From Manihot esculenta (taxonomy: Eukaryota > Streptophyta > Magnoliopsida > Malpighiales > Euphorbiaceae): a stretch of DNA of 64,000 nucleotides. Positions 1 to 13,935 of the stretch are shown here, piece by piece. Location of the stretch: positions 6,190,110 to 6,254,109 of the forward strand of contig NC_035169.2 of assembly GCF_001659605.2 (NCBI RefSeq). Direction: 5' to 3'. Positions within the stretch are counted from its first letter, which is position 1. Every line of letters begins with the position of its first letter. The position numbers were made by a program, and so were the translations under genes. The notes beneath the pieces are model-generated. The model saw only the letters and a list, made by a program, of their open reading frames with translations, had not been told where the DNA came from and made no database searches.

Positions 1-160
1 GTATGCTTCGTTCCAGCTTTGGCAAGTGCCCTTATTTAATGTGTTTGGCTGATGGAATTGACATTGGTTTTCCTGTCCCATAAAAAAGACATTCTGATAA
101 GAATACATGTTTGAGATGTTCTGATTGGAAACTGCATACTAAACTTACTTCTTATTTCAG

Positions 161-3100
161 GTTAAAGATGTATTAGAGCTTTTATGGGAAAATGAGGCAC
201 GTCTCTGTTCGTTTATAACTGATCTTCAGCAGCAAGGGTTTGAAAAGAAAAAAGCGGGGCCCTCCATGTTTTTTTTGGAGACCATTTTGGTACCTCCCAT
301 CAAATTCCGGCCACCAACAAAAGGAGGTGATTCTGTAAGTACTTACAGAAATTCTTAACTCAGAGATCAGTATTCATGGTTTGGCAGTTGGATTTCCATT
401 TGTTTCAATGGCTTGGTGGCCATTTTGAAAGTTTTGATGTAAATCATTGTATGTTTTTGCACATTTAAAATGAATGAAAACTTATATGCCCTTTAAAAAA
501 TGCTTGTTTGGAAAGTTTTTTTTTTCTCTGTACTTTACTATTTCAATTTTCATCCCTAGTTGAAAGTTGGGACTGGAGGTTCCCAGACTACATTATTCAT
601 TTTATTGTCTGATAAACTTGCAGGGTTATGTTCTGATTGTGGGGGTTTAGGTTGAGATGGGAGAGGTTCAAGGATACTTAAATGAGTGACTGTCTTTTTT
701 CATTGTGCATATCGATTCTGCTTGCAGGTAATGGAGCATCCTCAAACTGTTTTGTTAAGTAAGATTCTGCAATCCAATATATCTTTGGGAGATGCTCACA
801 TTAACAAAGAACATTCAAAAGTAGTTAGACGATGGATGGAACTTCAGCAATCTATAAACATGTTATTTGATAGCAAAACTGCCAAGGGTAATTATGACTC
901 TTCTACTCTGTCGAGTACATTTTTGTTTGTCCTTCATATATTTTATGTGGTTAATTGCTAATAAATATTAGACTTACAAACAAGGAAAAAAAATTATAAT
1001 AGATCCTCACCTGAAGACATTTGCAGACTTCTGAAATTTACAACAATATACTTGAAATTTAGTTTCGGCTATAGATTCTTTTAGAATTTTGTATGGTGTT
1101 TGTCCAATGCTTGCTGGCTAATTTGTTTCTTTTAGTCTATTGCAGCTTGTTCTCTTGGTATGAGTTTCTTATTGACTACCTATTTATTCTAAAGACTTGG
1201 GGGAAATACTCAATGTCCGTCAAATGTTCACGCTTAAGATAGCAATTTGCAACCTTTAATTCTGGCCCTAACCTGTGTGCAACAGGATAGGATTCAGTGT
1301 TCCTATTCTGATCCAAACTTGAAATTATCAAACAATTTTTCAGTTCAGGTGATAAAAATAAGCCTAAAAATTTTAATTTTAATAATGGGAAAATTACTAT
1401 AACCACTTTAAAATTTTATCTACTTTTAAGTAAAATTTAACTACTTTAACACTGTCCTTACTTAAAAATTCAGCACTGTGGCCCTTAATAAAATTAAAAG
1501 AAGAAGTCCTTTTACTGTGTAAAGTAATGTGTTGTAGATGAAAATTATGTTTTCTGGTATTGTCTTGGACTTATTTTGGAAATAAAGGGCGCCAGTTTAA
1601 ACTTTCTTGAACTCAGGGCTAAAATATTGAATTACTAAAAGGAATGACAAATTGTGTCAGAAGAAACCCTAAAAACAACGTTTATACTGAGAATGAAAGA
1701 AGAAATTTTGGGAAGAAGAAGAAGAATCTTAGGAAAAGATAGATGAGAGAGAACTAGGAAGAATGCAGAGAAATTGGGAGATAACATCTGAATTGTCATT
1801 GATTCTAGCTGGTTTATTTTCCATCCAACCAAAATATCTGATTTATTATACCTCTAACAGATTCCCTAAGTAACCAGCTGGTTTATTTTCCCTCCAAAAC
1901 CTTCTCTCTTGACACCGTTTCTCCTAACAGACTCATTAACCCTTCAGCTGCTTTGGCTACTAATCTATGTAGCCTATCAGCTTACATTCATTCCTCTGTC
2001 TTCTGCCTCAGCTTCTTTCTCATACAAATTATATTGCACCTAGGCTCTAGTATCCGTAGGCGCTTCTTTTACCCTTAATAACTAGATTTTTAACTTTTCA
2101 GTTTAAAGGATATATTCAATATTCATCAGTTTTTTGATAACTTGTTACTTTCCAATTTTCCTGTAGTGGTGTTGCATAAACCTGCTGAATGGAAGCTTCT
2201 TTTATTTTATTTTTTTTAAATTTTTTCCCCTCCTTCTGTACTTTATGAATGAAAGAATGGGCAGAGTATGATGAATAAATTTTTGCTGACAGTAAGTGCT
2301 TTGTTTATCCTTTCTAGAACCATGTTAATTCTCGTGATGCGCCATGTTTTTGCTTTCATTTAGATCTGTAAGATCTGTCTTTAACAATGTCTGTTTCTGC
2401 TTACACTTTGTTGTATCATGATGCACCTTTTTTTTTCTCTTTTAAAATATAATCCTGAGTGTTGCTCAGGGACTCGGGGAAAGAGTGAGAAAGTTAATTT
2501 GGTATTTTTGTACTTTATTTGCTTCTGCTTCTATATGTCTGTTTTCTGTGTTTATATGCAATTCTCGTTTACCAGTTTGAGAAGTAATCTGACCGACATT
2601 GGTGAGGCTCACTTCAATGATGGTCTGTCTATTCTTGATTGTAGGCACCGGTCAAAGGGATGTGGCTTCTGGAATATGTCAGTTGCTTGAGAAGAAGGAA
2701 GGTTTATTTCGCCAAAAGATGATGGGAAAGAGGGTTAATTATGCATGTCGATCTGTTATCTCCCCAGATCCCTATTTAGGTGTTAATGAAATTGGAATTC
2801 CTCCGTGCTTTGCAGTAAAGTTAACTTATCCTGAGGTAACAACTACCTATATATCATTTTTTATTTGTTATAGTTCTTATTGCATACCTTCTTTTTAAAG
2901 GTTTGCTAAGTTGGTTGTAGCTGCTTTTAGTTACTAGCCTTCTAATTGTTTCTAATCTGTATTAAATATTATGTTATTTATGTAGACTTTGTAAGATAAT
3001 TATGTGTGCATGTGAAGTCGTATCTTCAAATGTGTTACTACAATTTTGCATTGCATGTTCATTTTCCTTACTCCCTGATTAGGCAAATAGTTGGATAATG

Positions 3101-5318
3101 TCATTTTTATCTTTTTCTTTTTTTAGATTAGTTTTGCATAACATAACCTACAGAAAGCGAAGTTAAGATTGTGTTGGCACAAGCCATGATGATTTTCTGA
3201 TCTTTATCTTTGAAGCATGGTCTAAAATCACTGTCATGGCGATGTTTGTTGTCGCGTGTAACAGAAATAGGCCTGTAATGGCTGAATCTAATAAGTATAG
3301 TCTATAGATACATCAAATAAAGATATCAAATATGTAATAGAAAACAATTGATGGAAATGTTGTGTGCATTTCATTTAAAACATCTGAATCATTGAGGTAG
3401 CAGTCATCACTGATTACTTAATGGTGCCATTGCCATTAAGTAATGGTGGTTGTCATTACCTATTCAATTCAGAATTTGCCTATAAATAACTGAGTAACGG
3501 GTAATGGGACCTTGAAAACCTATAAATAATGTAATGGCCATTATTAAACCATGCTGAGAAGATCAAATAGCTAATTTGTTGATTTTTTTAATTTGAATTT
3601 TGATGTGTCAGTAACTAGCTGGGACTATATAGGAGGCTCTTCTTTGGGTGATTAGTTGGTGGGGGTTTCACTCATTTTATCAAAAGATTTCAAAGCAAGC
3701 AGTGAAATTACTCTTAAGACTTTTAAGAGTTTTCATCAAGAATTGAACATGGATCTTTTAATTTAGCAGTACAGTAAAAATTATAATCTGACAAGGAATG
3801 GTAAGAGATCCTTGGTGTAAACTATGCAATAAAACAGACTTACCAAAGGAAACATGCTAAAAGTACTGCTTTGGTGTATGACCTATAGGATGCCTACAAA
3901 AATCGTGTAGCTTTGCTGCGTTTTAGGATTGCCTTTACCATCTTGAGCTTTATGCTTCTGGCTCTAATGTAAGAGGTGCGGGGACTGAACTACTTACCAA
4001 GTTGAAATTCATGAAGATGATGCTAATGTAACGTGATCACATACATGTGTGTATTCTATTGGGTGGGGTGTTCTGGTTGTAGTTTAGATTTGTGTGGTTT
4101 TATTGTTATACTCAATAATATTGCATAGAACATTTATCTTTTATCTTTAGTCCCTTTGTAGAGGAATTTTCTTTTCTGAAATTAAGATGATGACTATGTG
4201 CTGAAGCATTACAAAACAGAATTTTTGTTTGGCCCTCATTGTTTATTGCATACTTCATTTAGTTTATGAATGTGCCTACAGATAATACATCTGGACAGTA
4301 CATCTTTTTGTGGCTATAGGAGGTGGATGCGAATCTAATGAGTGGTTGTCCTGATTTTGAACTTCTCCTGTTCCTTTTCTGCCTTTAATGTTATTACCCT
4401 TGCAGAGAGTGACTCCCTGGAATATTGCCAAGTTGAGGAATGCTGTGATCAATGGATCTGAAAGTCACCCTGGTGCTACACACTATGTTGATAAGTTGTC
4501 GATTAACAAACTACCACCTGCCCGGAAAGCACGGATTTCCATTTCACGGAAATTACCTTCCTCACGGGGAGCTGTTACAGAACCAGGGAAGAGTTCTGAT
4601 TGTGGATATGAAGGCAAGATCGTATATCGCCATTTGCAAGATGGAGATGTTGTTCTTGTCAATCGACAGGTGGATAACCATCTGAATAGATATTCATCTA
4701 TGATGTGTCTGATGACATTCACAATATGTATTAATATTTTTCTTCTTTCAAATGGAAATTATGCTTTTGATGTACTTGCTTTATTGGAATTATACGGTCT
4801 GTCTGAATATATGAGCTTTAGCTTAGTTGTATTTAAGTTGTCCAAAAGACTGAAATATTGAGGCTGAGCCCTTGTTCAAGCCAAATGTATGCTAGAAGGA
4901 TTGAGCTGAGGCATTCTATGCTGTATCAGTGTTTGCAACTTCAGTTATATGTCTGCTACTCTTAATCAATTGATTTTTCATTTAGAGGATCCAAATATTG
5001 CTTATGATTAAAAAAAGTCAGAGTTCAGAGGAATTTGGATTAGATTTTACCTGCAAGAAAAGTACATGAGAACAGCTTCGGGAAATCTTATATGACTTGG
5101 ACACAAAAAAGGAAAATAACTTGTTCCATGTGATTGCCTTGTTCTGATTTAAATCTTTTACATTGCAGCCTACACTTCATAAACCCAGTATAATGGCACA
5201 TGTTGTTCGTGTATTGAAGGGGGAGAAGACGCTTCGTATGCACTATGCAAATTGCAGGTATCATTTTTATGTACTTGTTTGTTTTCATAAAGCATGGCAT
5301 TGTTCTGTACACATTTTA

Positions 5319-5362
<44 letters not shown>

Positions 5363-8300
5363 ATGCATGCCTTTTTTTTCATTGTAAAAATTTAATATCT
5401 GCTTCCTTTTGTTCCAGTACATACAATGCTGATTTTGATGGTGATGAAATGAATGTTCATTTCCCACAAGATGAAGTTTCTCGTGCTGAAGCATACAACA
5501 TTGTCAATGCAAATAATCAGTATGTCAGGCCTTCCAATGGTGAACCTCTTAGAGCCTTGATTCAGGTTTCAGCATTTCCTTGATATCCATGTCTATGGCC
5601 ATTTACTACTCTTCTTTTCTTGATCATTTTTAGTGTACTTGGTAACTTATGTTCCTTTATTTTTAATTTTCAGGACCATATTATCAGTTCGGTACTTCTT
5701 ACGAAGAAGGATACTTTTTTAAGACAAGATGAATTTACTCAATTACTTTATAGTACTGGGGTGTCCACTTCTGCACCAACCACTTTCCATGGTAGACCTG
5801 GGCAAAAAGTTCTATGGTCACAATCCGAAGATGAGATTGACACCATTCAACCCGCCATATGGAAACCAGAGCCTCTTTGGACAGGAAAACAGGTTAGATT
5901 ATGAAATTTTCAAATAAATTCTGTAACATTCTTATCTTTTTGATCGTTTGGAAGTTATTTTTTTTTTAAATTACTTCCAATATTCTTCAACAAAAAAAAT
6001 TCTGCTGAAGAATATGATGTGCAAGGACAGCTAATATTTATGTCATTATGTGGTGATTTTGCAGTCTACTCTGTTTGTGATTTAGTTGTTAATGGTTCCA
6101 TGGTTTTTTAGGTCATTACTGCTGTGTTAAATCACATCACAAAGGGTCATCCACCCTTTACAGTAGAAAAAGATGCGAAAATTCCATATAACTTTTTCAA
6201 GAGTAGAGCCAATGACTATAAGCCCTGCAAGGAAAAGAAATCTGGTGGAAGGGGAAAGAAGTCGGGTGAAGATAAGGACCACAAATCTGTTGGAGACACT
6301 CTTGAAAAAAAGGAGCTTGGAGAAGAGAAGTTGTTTATTTACAGGAATGAATTGGTTCGGGGTGTGATTGACAAGGCTCAGTTTGGTGAATATGGTTTGG
6401 TGCATACAGTTCATGAACTCTTTGGCTCAAATACTGCAGGCATTTTACTCTCTGTATTAAGTCGTTTGTTCACTGCTTATTTGCAGGTCAAGAAGCTTTA
6501 GATTAATATCTGTTGTGATTTTCTTGTTGAATTGTGACAATTTTGTTGCTGTGCTTTATCATGTTTTAACTATTCCATTAATTATCAGATGCATGGGTTC
6601 ACTTGTGGAGTGGATGATCTTTTGATATTGAAAGCTCAAGATAATGAAAGGAAGAAGCAACTTGAAAGCTGTGAAAAGAGTGGCGAATTAGTTCATCGTA
6701 ATTTCATTGGAATTGAGGATGAAAACCTTAATATAGGTGTTGCTTTTGCCCTCCTCTCCTTCCTAATTTGTGGACTGCATAGCTTGGAAAAATTTATCAA
6801 CAAGTTCATTTAATGTTTACTTGATAAATTAGGGAGCTTGATAGGTAGTATTAGGTGTGAATGTGGTTTCAAATGTTATTTGTTCTGTTATGCAATGGAT
6901 GCATGTATTATTATTTTTATCATCATCATTATTTTTTTTACAGATCCTGTGGAATTGCAATTGAAGATTGAAAATACTATTCGCTCCCGTGATGAAGATT
7001 CTGGCTTATCTTATTTGGATAGGCTGATGAGTAATGAGCTTAATACCAAAACAAGCTCGGGGGTCATTGATAAGTTGTTGTCTGATGGCTTAGTAAAACC
7101 ATCTGTAAAGAATTGCATCTCTCTAATGACTACATCTGGTGCTAAAGGTAGCAAGGTAAGTTTCTGTCATTCTGGTAGTGCTTGGTGAATTCTACTTGCC
7201 TCGGAATTGGCAGTGGCAATCTTCATATCCATGCTTTTGTTTTTATGTGCATCCATGTCACCCTGCTTCCTCTGAAAGCATTTGTAACCAAGAGGATGTA
7301 GCAAAACCTACTTTTTTGATAGTGAGTATCGCCTAAAATATAATCATTTGTTTGTCATGTGATGATGATTCCAATGTTGACCATATGTTTTCCCTTTCTG
7401 TGTAATTGAAGTCTGTTAAATACTTGATCCTATTGTTGGTATGGGCGAGGATTTAAGCACTTGAAATATTAATTTGATTAAGTTCAATCAGTTTTTGAGA
7501 TTTGACTCAGTGGTATTGGAGGCATTTTCAAAATTGAGATACGAATTTGAACTCCATTCAACGTAATAATGGTTATCTTTGCCAATAACTCCTGTCAAAG
7601 TAATAATGGTTATCTTTGCCAATAATTCTTCTGGGAACCTTGATACCTTGCGTTCTATGCATCCTTCTGAAAAACTATATGTAGTTTTTTCTTCTGCCTC
7701 TGAAGATTGCACTTGATTGTGTCTGAATCTAGTTTACAAGTCCATGTAATTGTAAATTCCTGTTTGAGTGACTGAAGCTTTAATTTGCTGTTGAAATGAT
7801 TTGCTTAATTTGTGGGTTGTCAACTACTCGTCATTTTTCACATCTGACCTTCAAAGCCCTGGTTTATACACTGGCTAATGGGTTGCACTTGCATATCGGT
7901 TTATGTGGTACTCAAGTAGTGAGACTGGCAGGACCTTAAAGTCTTGCTATTAACAGTTTTCTTGATGTCTAAGACTTTTGTGGTGTAACTAATAGCAATG
8001 TATTTGTCCAGGTGAATTTCCAACAAATTTCTTCTTTTTTGGGACAACAAGAATTGGAAGGGAAAAGAGTCCCTCGAATGGTGTCTGGAAAGACCTTACC
8101 CTGCTTTCCTCCATGGGATTGGGCAGCTCGTGCTGGAGGCTATATTATTGATCGTTTTCTTACTGGTCTTCGTCCCCAAGAATATTATTTTCATTGCATG
8201 GCTGGTCGTGAAGGGTACATAAACATCAATATTAATCTTTTCTCAGTTTGCATAAGTTTGAGGCAATGTTAAATTTATATGCTCTGTCCCATAATTTTTG

Positions 8301-11300
8301 TCCACTTTGCTTTTTCACGCAAATTAAGAAATACCATTTCTGTTATTAACTTTTCAATTATTCCCATATTAAATACATCAAGTTTTATTAAATACTAAGA
8401 GATGTTTTGGGAGGTTTCTTGGAAATAAGATGAAATTAAATAGGGTTATAATAGTCAATTTATATGTTATTATAGTCAAAGTCGACAATAATTTTGGAAC
8501 AAAAAAAAAAAAGGAAAGATGGACAAAATTATGGAACGGAAGGAGTATAATTTTTTTATATGTAGTCATATGCATCATGATAATTCAGTTCAGGAGAATC
8601 TTGAAAAATGTTAACCAAATTTCTTTACTGTAGGCTTGTTGATACAGCAGTCAAAACATCTCGTAGTGGATACCTACAAAGATGCCTGATTAAAAATCTC
8701 GAGTGTCTGAAAATTGGCTATGATCATACAGTTCGTGATGCTGATGGATCAGTCATTCAATTTTTCTATGGAGAAGATGGTGTGGATGTTCATCAAACAG
8801 GCTTTATTGCAAAATTCAAAGAATTAGCACTGGTAGATTTTTGTTTTTTATTTTTGGTGTGAACTTTGGATGTGACTGCGATCCTATATCAGAATCGAAA
8901 ATTGTATTTTCAAAATCCAAATTCTGAACTATTCTCTTGACATTCCCATCCATGTTGCAGAATCAAGACATGATTCACAAAAGATGTGGTGGTCAGCTTG
9001 GCACGTTTAATACTTACATTTCGGGATTGCCTATTGCTCTTAAAGATAAAGCAGATAAATTCTTTGATGATTTTCCTCTAATTGGGCGAGTGGCTTCCAA
9101 TTTGGTGAAGCGTGAGGATTTATATAATTTAATAAAGCAGAAGTTCCTCTTGAGCCTTGCACAGCCTGGAGAACCAGTTGGTGTGCTAGCTGCTCAGTCT
9201 GTAGGAGAACCATCAACACAGATGACGTAAGGTTTTTTCTATATATGTGTGTAGTGTTTGTGGGTTATCTTTCCTTGATAAATTTTGTATGTGTTCCTAC
9301 TTAACTCATGATAGCTTGACCATGCCTTTTGGGTTAAATGGTTTGTGCATCTGCATTTTTCATAGACTGGTACTGGTCTGTTGGCAGTTATTTAATATCC
9401 ATGAATTTGTTCTGCAGGTGGTGTTATATTTTAGTTCAGAGAGGAAAAAATGTTAAATATTATTTTCTTGATATTGTACCCCTTAAAAATTCATCTTAAA
9501 AATTCATGTGTTACTCTGGTTTGTGAATTACTTAACGAGGATGTAATTTGCTGGTCCTATTACAATGTTTGCTTACTTGCTTTGTCATTTCCATAATGAA
9601 ATCTTCGATGCAATAACTTTATATTGTGCCTTAAAGAAATCATGTTCTGCTCTAGTTTGTGAATCACTAATAAGGATGTAACTCGCTGGTTCAATTGACT
9701 CCTTTTTGGGGGGCTTTAATTGTTTCTATTTCTATGGTTAGTTTGAATTCTAACATAATATTGTTTGTGTAATTATCTGGGAGTTCTTTTCTAATAATTC
9801 TGTTTGTAGATTGTTAGGTAGATAATGTCCTTTTGGCATACTGATTTATTTTGAATGGAAGTAATAGATAATTTGATTCTCTTATAGTATTAAATTGAAA
9901 ATGTGAGGGATTATTTAAAATTTTATTTTTTGATGAAAAAGGCGCTAATTAATTGAAATTTTATTGGGGGACTACTAGATAATCATAATTATTGCATTTG
10001 CAATTTTGTAAGATGGACTGATTGATAAAACAATACCTTTGAAGTTGTAAACGGATTGGTTTAAGTGATAGTGAAAGATTCTGAAAGTTTCATGGGATTG
10101 ATGGGGGATATCTTTGGGAACGCAAACAGGGTACTGGAAGGGTCTAGCATAATTTCTACCGGTTCAAATATTTCTAAATGCATTTCTTTGTCAATGCAAC
10201 TTGGAGGTTGAAGTATCAATGCATAGATATAATGAAACATTTAATTCATGTTGATGATGGATGTGTTTAAAAAGAGACGAAAGGGATTTCCATTTATTTT
10301 TGTTGATTACTGCAATGTTGATTGCGTCAAATTCTATTATTCTTTTGTGTTTAACATTCCCAGTTTATTATTATTTACTTCATTTAAGCTAATACTTTTT
10401 TGTTTATTTTGATGTTGACGTACAGGTTGAATACTTTCCATCTGGCTGGGCGAGGTGAAATGAATGTCACACTTGGAATTCCTCGTCTGCAGGAGATCCT
10501 GATGACTGCCTCAAGTGATATTAAGACTCCAATAATGACCTGTCCTCTGCAAATGGGGCAAACAAAGTTAGTTGCTTATACTTTTATTGTCACTTTGCAT
10601 AGAAAGCTATCTTAGAAGAATATTAGTTGCTAGTTAGTTGTGCATTGCCTCCTACGAATAGCATCAAGATGTTTTGTATCATGTGTTTCTTCTTTTCCTT
10701 GTTGGACACATTTATGAACATGATTTTGAAATTGGATAGATAATTTAAAAGACAATACTGACTATAGTTCATCTATAGACTGTCTACTACATCTCTATAT
10801 CCTTGGTTTTTTTCCTTTTTCCTCACACTCCTACTTTGCTTATTGCCCCATGTATATATTTGGTTCTGCTCCGATTCTCACTTCTTAAAGCAAATTTATG
10901 CAAATTTTTCACAAAAAGTAATACTTAAAATACCTTTTTAAGTTTTAAAGTTAGTTATTAATGCAAATTATATTATATATATGAAACACATTTAAATTAT
11001 TTGCAATCTATATAGTGTGTACATGTATGAAAATAATAATATAAGTATATCATTTAATGTACCTTTTAGTTATCTTTTTATCATATAATATTTAATTATA
11101 GGATAGATATGTAACTAATGATTAAATATATCATAAATATTGTAATACTCTTGTAATTAAGAATTATAAAATAATTTGATATTTTATATTAAAATTATTA
11201 AGAAAAGATGGATGAATAAAAGATCAAAATAGTATGTGAATTGCCCATAATTATAAAATATATGTATATACATATTATGATATTAATACATAAAGGTAGA

Positions 11301-13935
11301 AATATATTTTTAGCTCAAGATAGTTTTGTGGGATTTTAAATATGCATTTGATTCTATTTCACTAAATTGGATACAACTGTACAAAAATTATGGTTGAGGT
11401 TAAAATTTATAAAATTAAAGGAACTGTACAGGATCCACTTGATGATAACTTCTACTGGAACTAGTTCTATAGCAAGTATATGGGGATACACTTATCATGC
11501 TCTAACCACATAAGCTTTCAAAGCAAGTGATTGTTTCAGTAGTGGTATAAATCCATTTTGTTCAAGCAAGGTGCTTATTAGATACATGAGTGAGAGATGG
11601 TTATTGTCCCATGATGGAGAGTAGCAAATTGATATGTTTGTTTTTCGTAGGGAAAGTGCAGAGTATCTTGCGGATAAATTGAAGAAGATCACTGTGGCAG
11701 AAGTAATAGAGAGCATGGAAGTGTCTCTATTGCCACTTGCTACTCAGGACAGTGATTGTTGCAGAATTTATAAGCTTGAAATGAAGCTTTATATACCTGC
11801 ACATTACCCAAAATATGCCAATATGTCCGTAGAAGACTGGGAAGAAACCTTAGAGGTGGCTTTTGTAAGGGAGTTGGAGGATGCTATACAAAATCACATG
11901 CTTTTGCTTTCTAGAATTAGCGGCATCAAAAATTTTTTGCCAGATTCACAGTCTAGGGCTTCAAATGAGGCAGATGAAGATGGTTCTGGGGAGAGGTCAC
12001 ACAAGGCAGAAAATGATGATGATGATGAGGAGGAGGACGATGGTGAAAAGGCTGAGGATCTTGGTTTAGATGCTGAGAAAAGAAAGGTTCGAGCTACAGA
12101 TGAGATGGATTATGATGATGGCTTTGAGGATCATCTGAATGAAGTGGAGTCCATAGCCAGTGAAGAGTCTTCTGGATTTGAAAGTGAAATTGATCAAGGT
12201 GACAATGAGATTGACATTCGTAAGGATGCTGTGCTTGACAATGAAGCTTCTGAAAGTCCTCTGCAGGGAAAGCCCTCTAAGCCCAAGTCAAAGATTGTAG
12301 CCCCTGAGACCCCATCTCGTGGTGAAAGCCATTCTGAACCCAAATCAAGGGATAAGAAGAAAAAACAAAAAGCCAAACGCAGTAAAGGGCCAAAATTGGT
12401 GAAAAAGGACTATGATAGAGCAATCTATGTGGAAACCAGGAATATGCACTTTGAGGTCCACTTTAAATTCACCAATGAGCCTCATATTTTGCTGGCTGAG
12501 GTATGTAACAATCTGAACAAGTTTTAAATTTATTTCTGTTCAAAATTCGTGAGTGTTCTGTAAGCTTCAATGGTATTGATCCATGGATTATCTTTGTGAA
12601 CATAGGCAGTTCATTTTTTTTCAATTTTTTTATAAACTTTAATCTCTATTAAAATATCTTCCTTGCAGATTTAATCTCTATCTAAAAATCTTTTTCCCAT
12701 TCCAGTGAATTTTGAAGGATTCAATTTGTTTCTGTTTTTAGTATTGGTGTTGATCTGTATTTTTTCTGTTAATATATTCATCTGGTTTCAATTCACAGTA
12801 TCTTGTTTATAGTAATGGAAATTGTCATATTCTTATGCTCTCTTTCAAATAGATTTTCTACTAGCATCCTCTAGGCAGCAACCTATCATATTCATATAAA
12901 TTTTACTTGTAGCATATATTAGATGTCAGTGTAAACTTTTTATGCATAATATGATGAGAACCAGGAAAGAATCCTTTTTGCAACTTTAATTAGATAGATT
13001 CAGTTGCACCTTTTTCGCAATTTCTTTAACTGCATGTGTTTAATGCTTCATTATACCTGTGAATGGTGATGAAGATTCATGACCATTGGTTTCCTTGAGC
13101 AGAGATAACCATTGCTAGAAGATGCCTGCTTATGTGCTGGTCCTCTCTCTCTCTCTCTCATAAAAAAGGATCTTTCACTTTCGTTTATGGAAATATTAAT
13201 AGAAACTTTTTGTTGAGCACCTTCGTGGATGATTAGCATGCAAATTTGTTGATTTAGTTTCTCAATGTTCAAGTCAATGCAAATTATTCTAAATGCAACC
13301 CAAGAGTTGAAAATAAAATGCTTGTTAATCATATGTAGATTGCAAAGAATTCGGCGAAGAAGGTTTATATCCAAAACCCTGGGAAGATTGAGCAATGTCG
13401 AGTGACTGATTGCAAAGAAAATCAAGTGATTTACTACGGGGAGAATCCAAAGGAGAGGGTCGATATTGAGCCTAAAGAAAAAGAAAAGTTTCCTGCACTG
13501 CATGTAACTGGAGTGGATTTTAATGCTTTCTGGCAATTGCAAGATCACTTGGATGTAAGGTATCTATATTCCAATAACATTCATGCTATGCTAAGAACTT
13601 ACGGAGTGGAAGCTGCGAGGGAAACCCTTATTAGAGAGATAAATCATGTATTCAAGTCTTATGGTATCTCTGTCAGTACTCGACATTTGTCGCTTATTGC
13701 TGATTTTATGACTCATTCTGGCGGATATCGTTCAATGAGCCGCCTTGGGGGGATAGCGGAATCCGTGTCGCCTTTTAGTAAAATGTCTTTTGAGACGGCT
13801 TCTAAATTCATTGTTGAAGCAGCACTGCATGGCGAAACTGACGAGTTAGAGACTCCGTCTGCTCGGATATGTCTTGGATTGCCTGTGAAAATGGGTACTG
13901 GTTCTTTTGACTTGATGCAAAAACTTGAAATTTGA
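161..13935 (+). CDS. NRPA1: RNA polymerase I largest subunit, 3' 16 exons (5' part outside window)
   Basis: Catalytic largest subunit of nucleolar RNA polymerase I, which transcribes 45S pre-rRNA. Exons: 161-334, 728-887, 2645-2835, 4406-4669, 5169-5257, 5418-5565, 5674-5892, 6112-6486, 6589-6736, 6944-7155, 8012-8214, 8634-8832, 8961-9226, 10426-10566, 11651-12500, 13339-13935. All junctions are GT-AG and keep phase, giving 1411 codons before the TGA; plant homologues are about 1670 residues, so some 250 N-terminal residues are missing. The Mg-binding NADFDGD motif is at 5425-5445. The bridge helix ([20 protein letters not shown]) spans the 8214/8634 junction and the trigger loop ([20 protein letters not shown] onward) spans 9226/10426. 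Exon 11651-12500 carries a long Asp/Glu- and Lys-rich insertion typical of Pol I. The C-terminus ([16 protein letters not shown]) matches the plant Pol I subunit rather than Pol II, III, IV or V. The preceding intron runs from the window edge to 160. Confidence 0.96.
888..2644 (+). other. NRPA1 intron, no other gene seen
   Basis: Intron of 1757 bases between AAGG|GT and TAG|GC. It is AT-rich with short A/T runs. I see no coding exon, RNA gene or bounded mobile element in it; open frames here are short and lack family similarity. Confidence 0.7.
2836..4405 (+). other. NRPA1 intron, possible degenerate repeat
   Basis: Intron of 1570 bases. Around 3400-3550 there are several short inverted words based on TAATGG/CCATTA, including the palindrome TAATGGCCATTA near 3532, which could be the remains of a small inverted-repeat element. 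I could not define its ends. The rest holds nothing I recognise. Confidence 0.4.
5319..5362. repeat. Compound microsatellite (AT)10(GT)12
   Basis: A run of ten AT units (5319-5338) passes directly into twelve GT units (5339-5362). It lies in the short NRPA1 intron just before the exon that encodes the catalytic NADFDGD motif. Confidence 0.97.
7563..7636. repeat. Tandem duplication, 37-base period
   Basis: The segment starting GTAATAATGGTTATC at 7563 is repeated at 7600 with about one change over the next 30 bases. It lies in the NRPA1 intron 7156-8011, which otherwise shows no recognisable gene or element. Confidence 0.9.
8280..8545. mobile_element. Stowaway-like MITE (Tc1/mariner type) in NRPA1 intron
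   Basis: A segment of about 266 bases has imperfect terminal inverted repeats. The left end reads GCTCTGTCCCATAATTTTTG and the reverse complement of the right end reads CTCCTTCCGTTCCATAATTT. Both continue to a shared TTTGTCCA. A TA dinucleotide sits at each edge (8278-8279 and 8546-8547), as expected for Tc1/mariner target duplication. The CTCCxTCCGTTCC end is typical of plant Stowaway elements. It has no coding capacity and lies in the intron 8215-8633. Confidence 0.85.
9480..9700. repeat. Degenerate direct duplication in NRPA1 intron
   Basis: A segment at about 9480-9565 (CCTTAAAAATTCAT..., TTTGTGAATTACTTAACGAG) is repeated, diverged, at about 9628-9700 (CCTTAAAGAAATCATG..., TTTGTGAATCACTAATAAGG). 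Both sit in the intron 9227-10425. The following large intron 10567-11650 is very AT-rich with nothing else recognisable. Confidence 0.6.
12501..13338 (+). other. NRPA1 last intron with (CT)n tract
   Basis: The final intron of NRPA1 holds a (CT) tract at about 13141-13160 and no other recognisable feature. An open frame reads antisense across it and into the last exon but has no family similarity. Confidence 0.7.

Noticed and set aside
1..160. Coding exon at the left edge
   Set aside because: The sequence ends in a clear TTTCAG acceptor and has no frame continuing the Pol I protein, so it is intron.
12194..12376. 60-codon minus-strand frame in the acidic Pol I exon
   Set aside because: Antisense shadow of the Asp/Glu and Lys codons of the real exon.
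13051..13548. 165-codon minus-strand frame over the last NRPA1 intron and exon
   Set aside because: Antisense to a confirmed exon, rich in frame by chance, with no domain.
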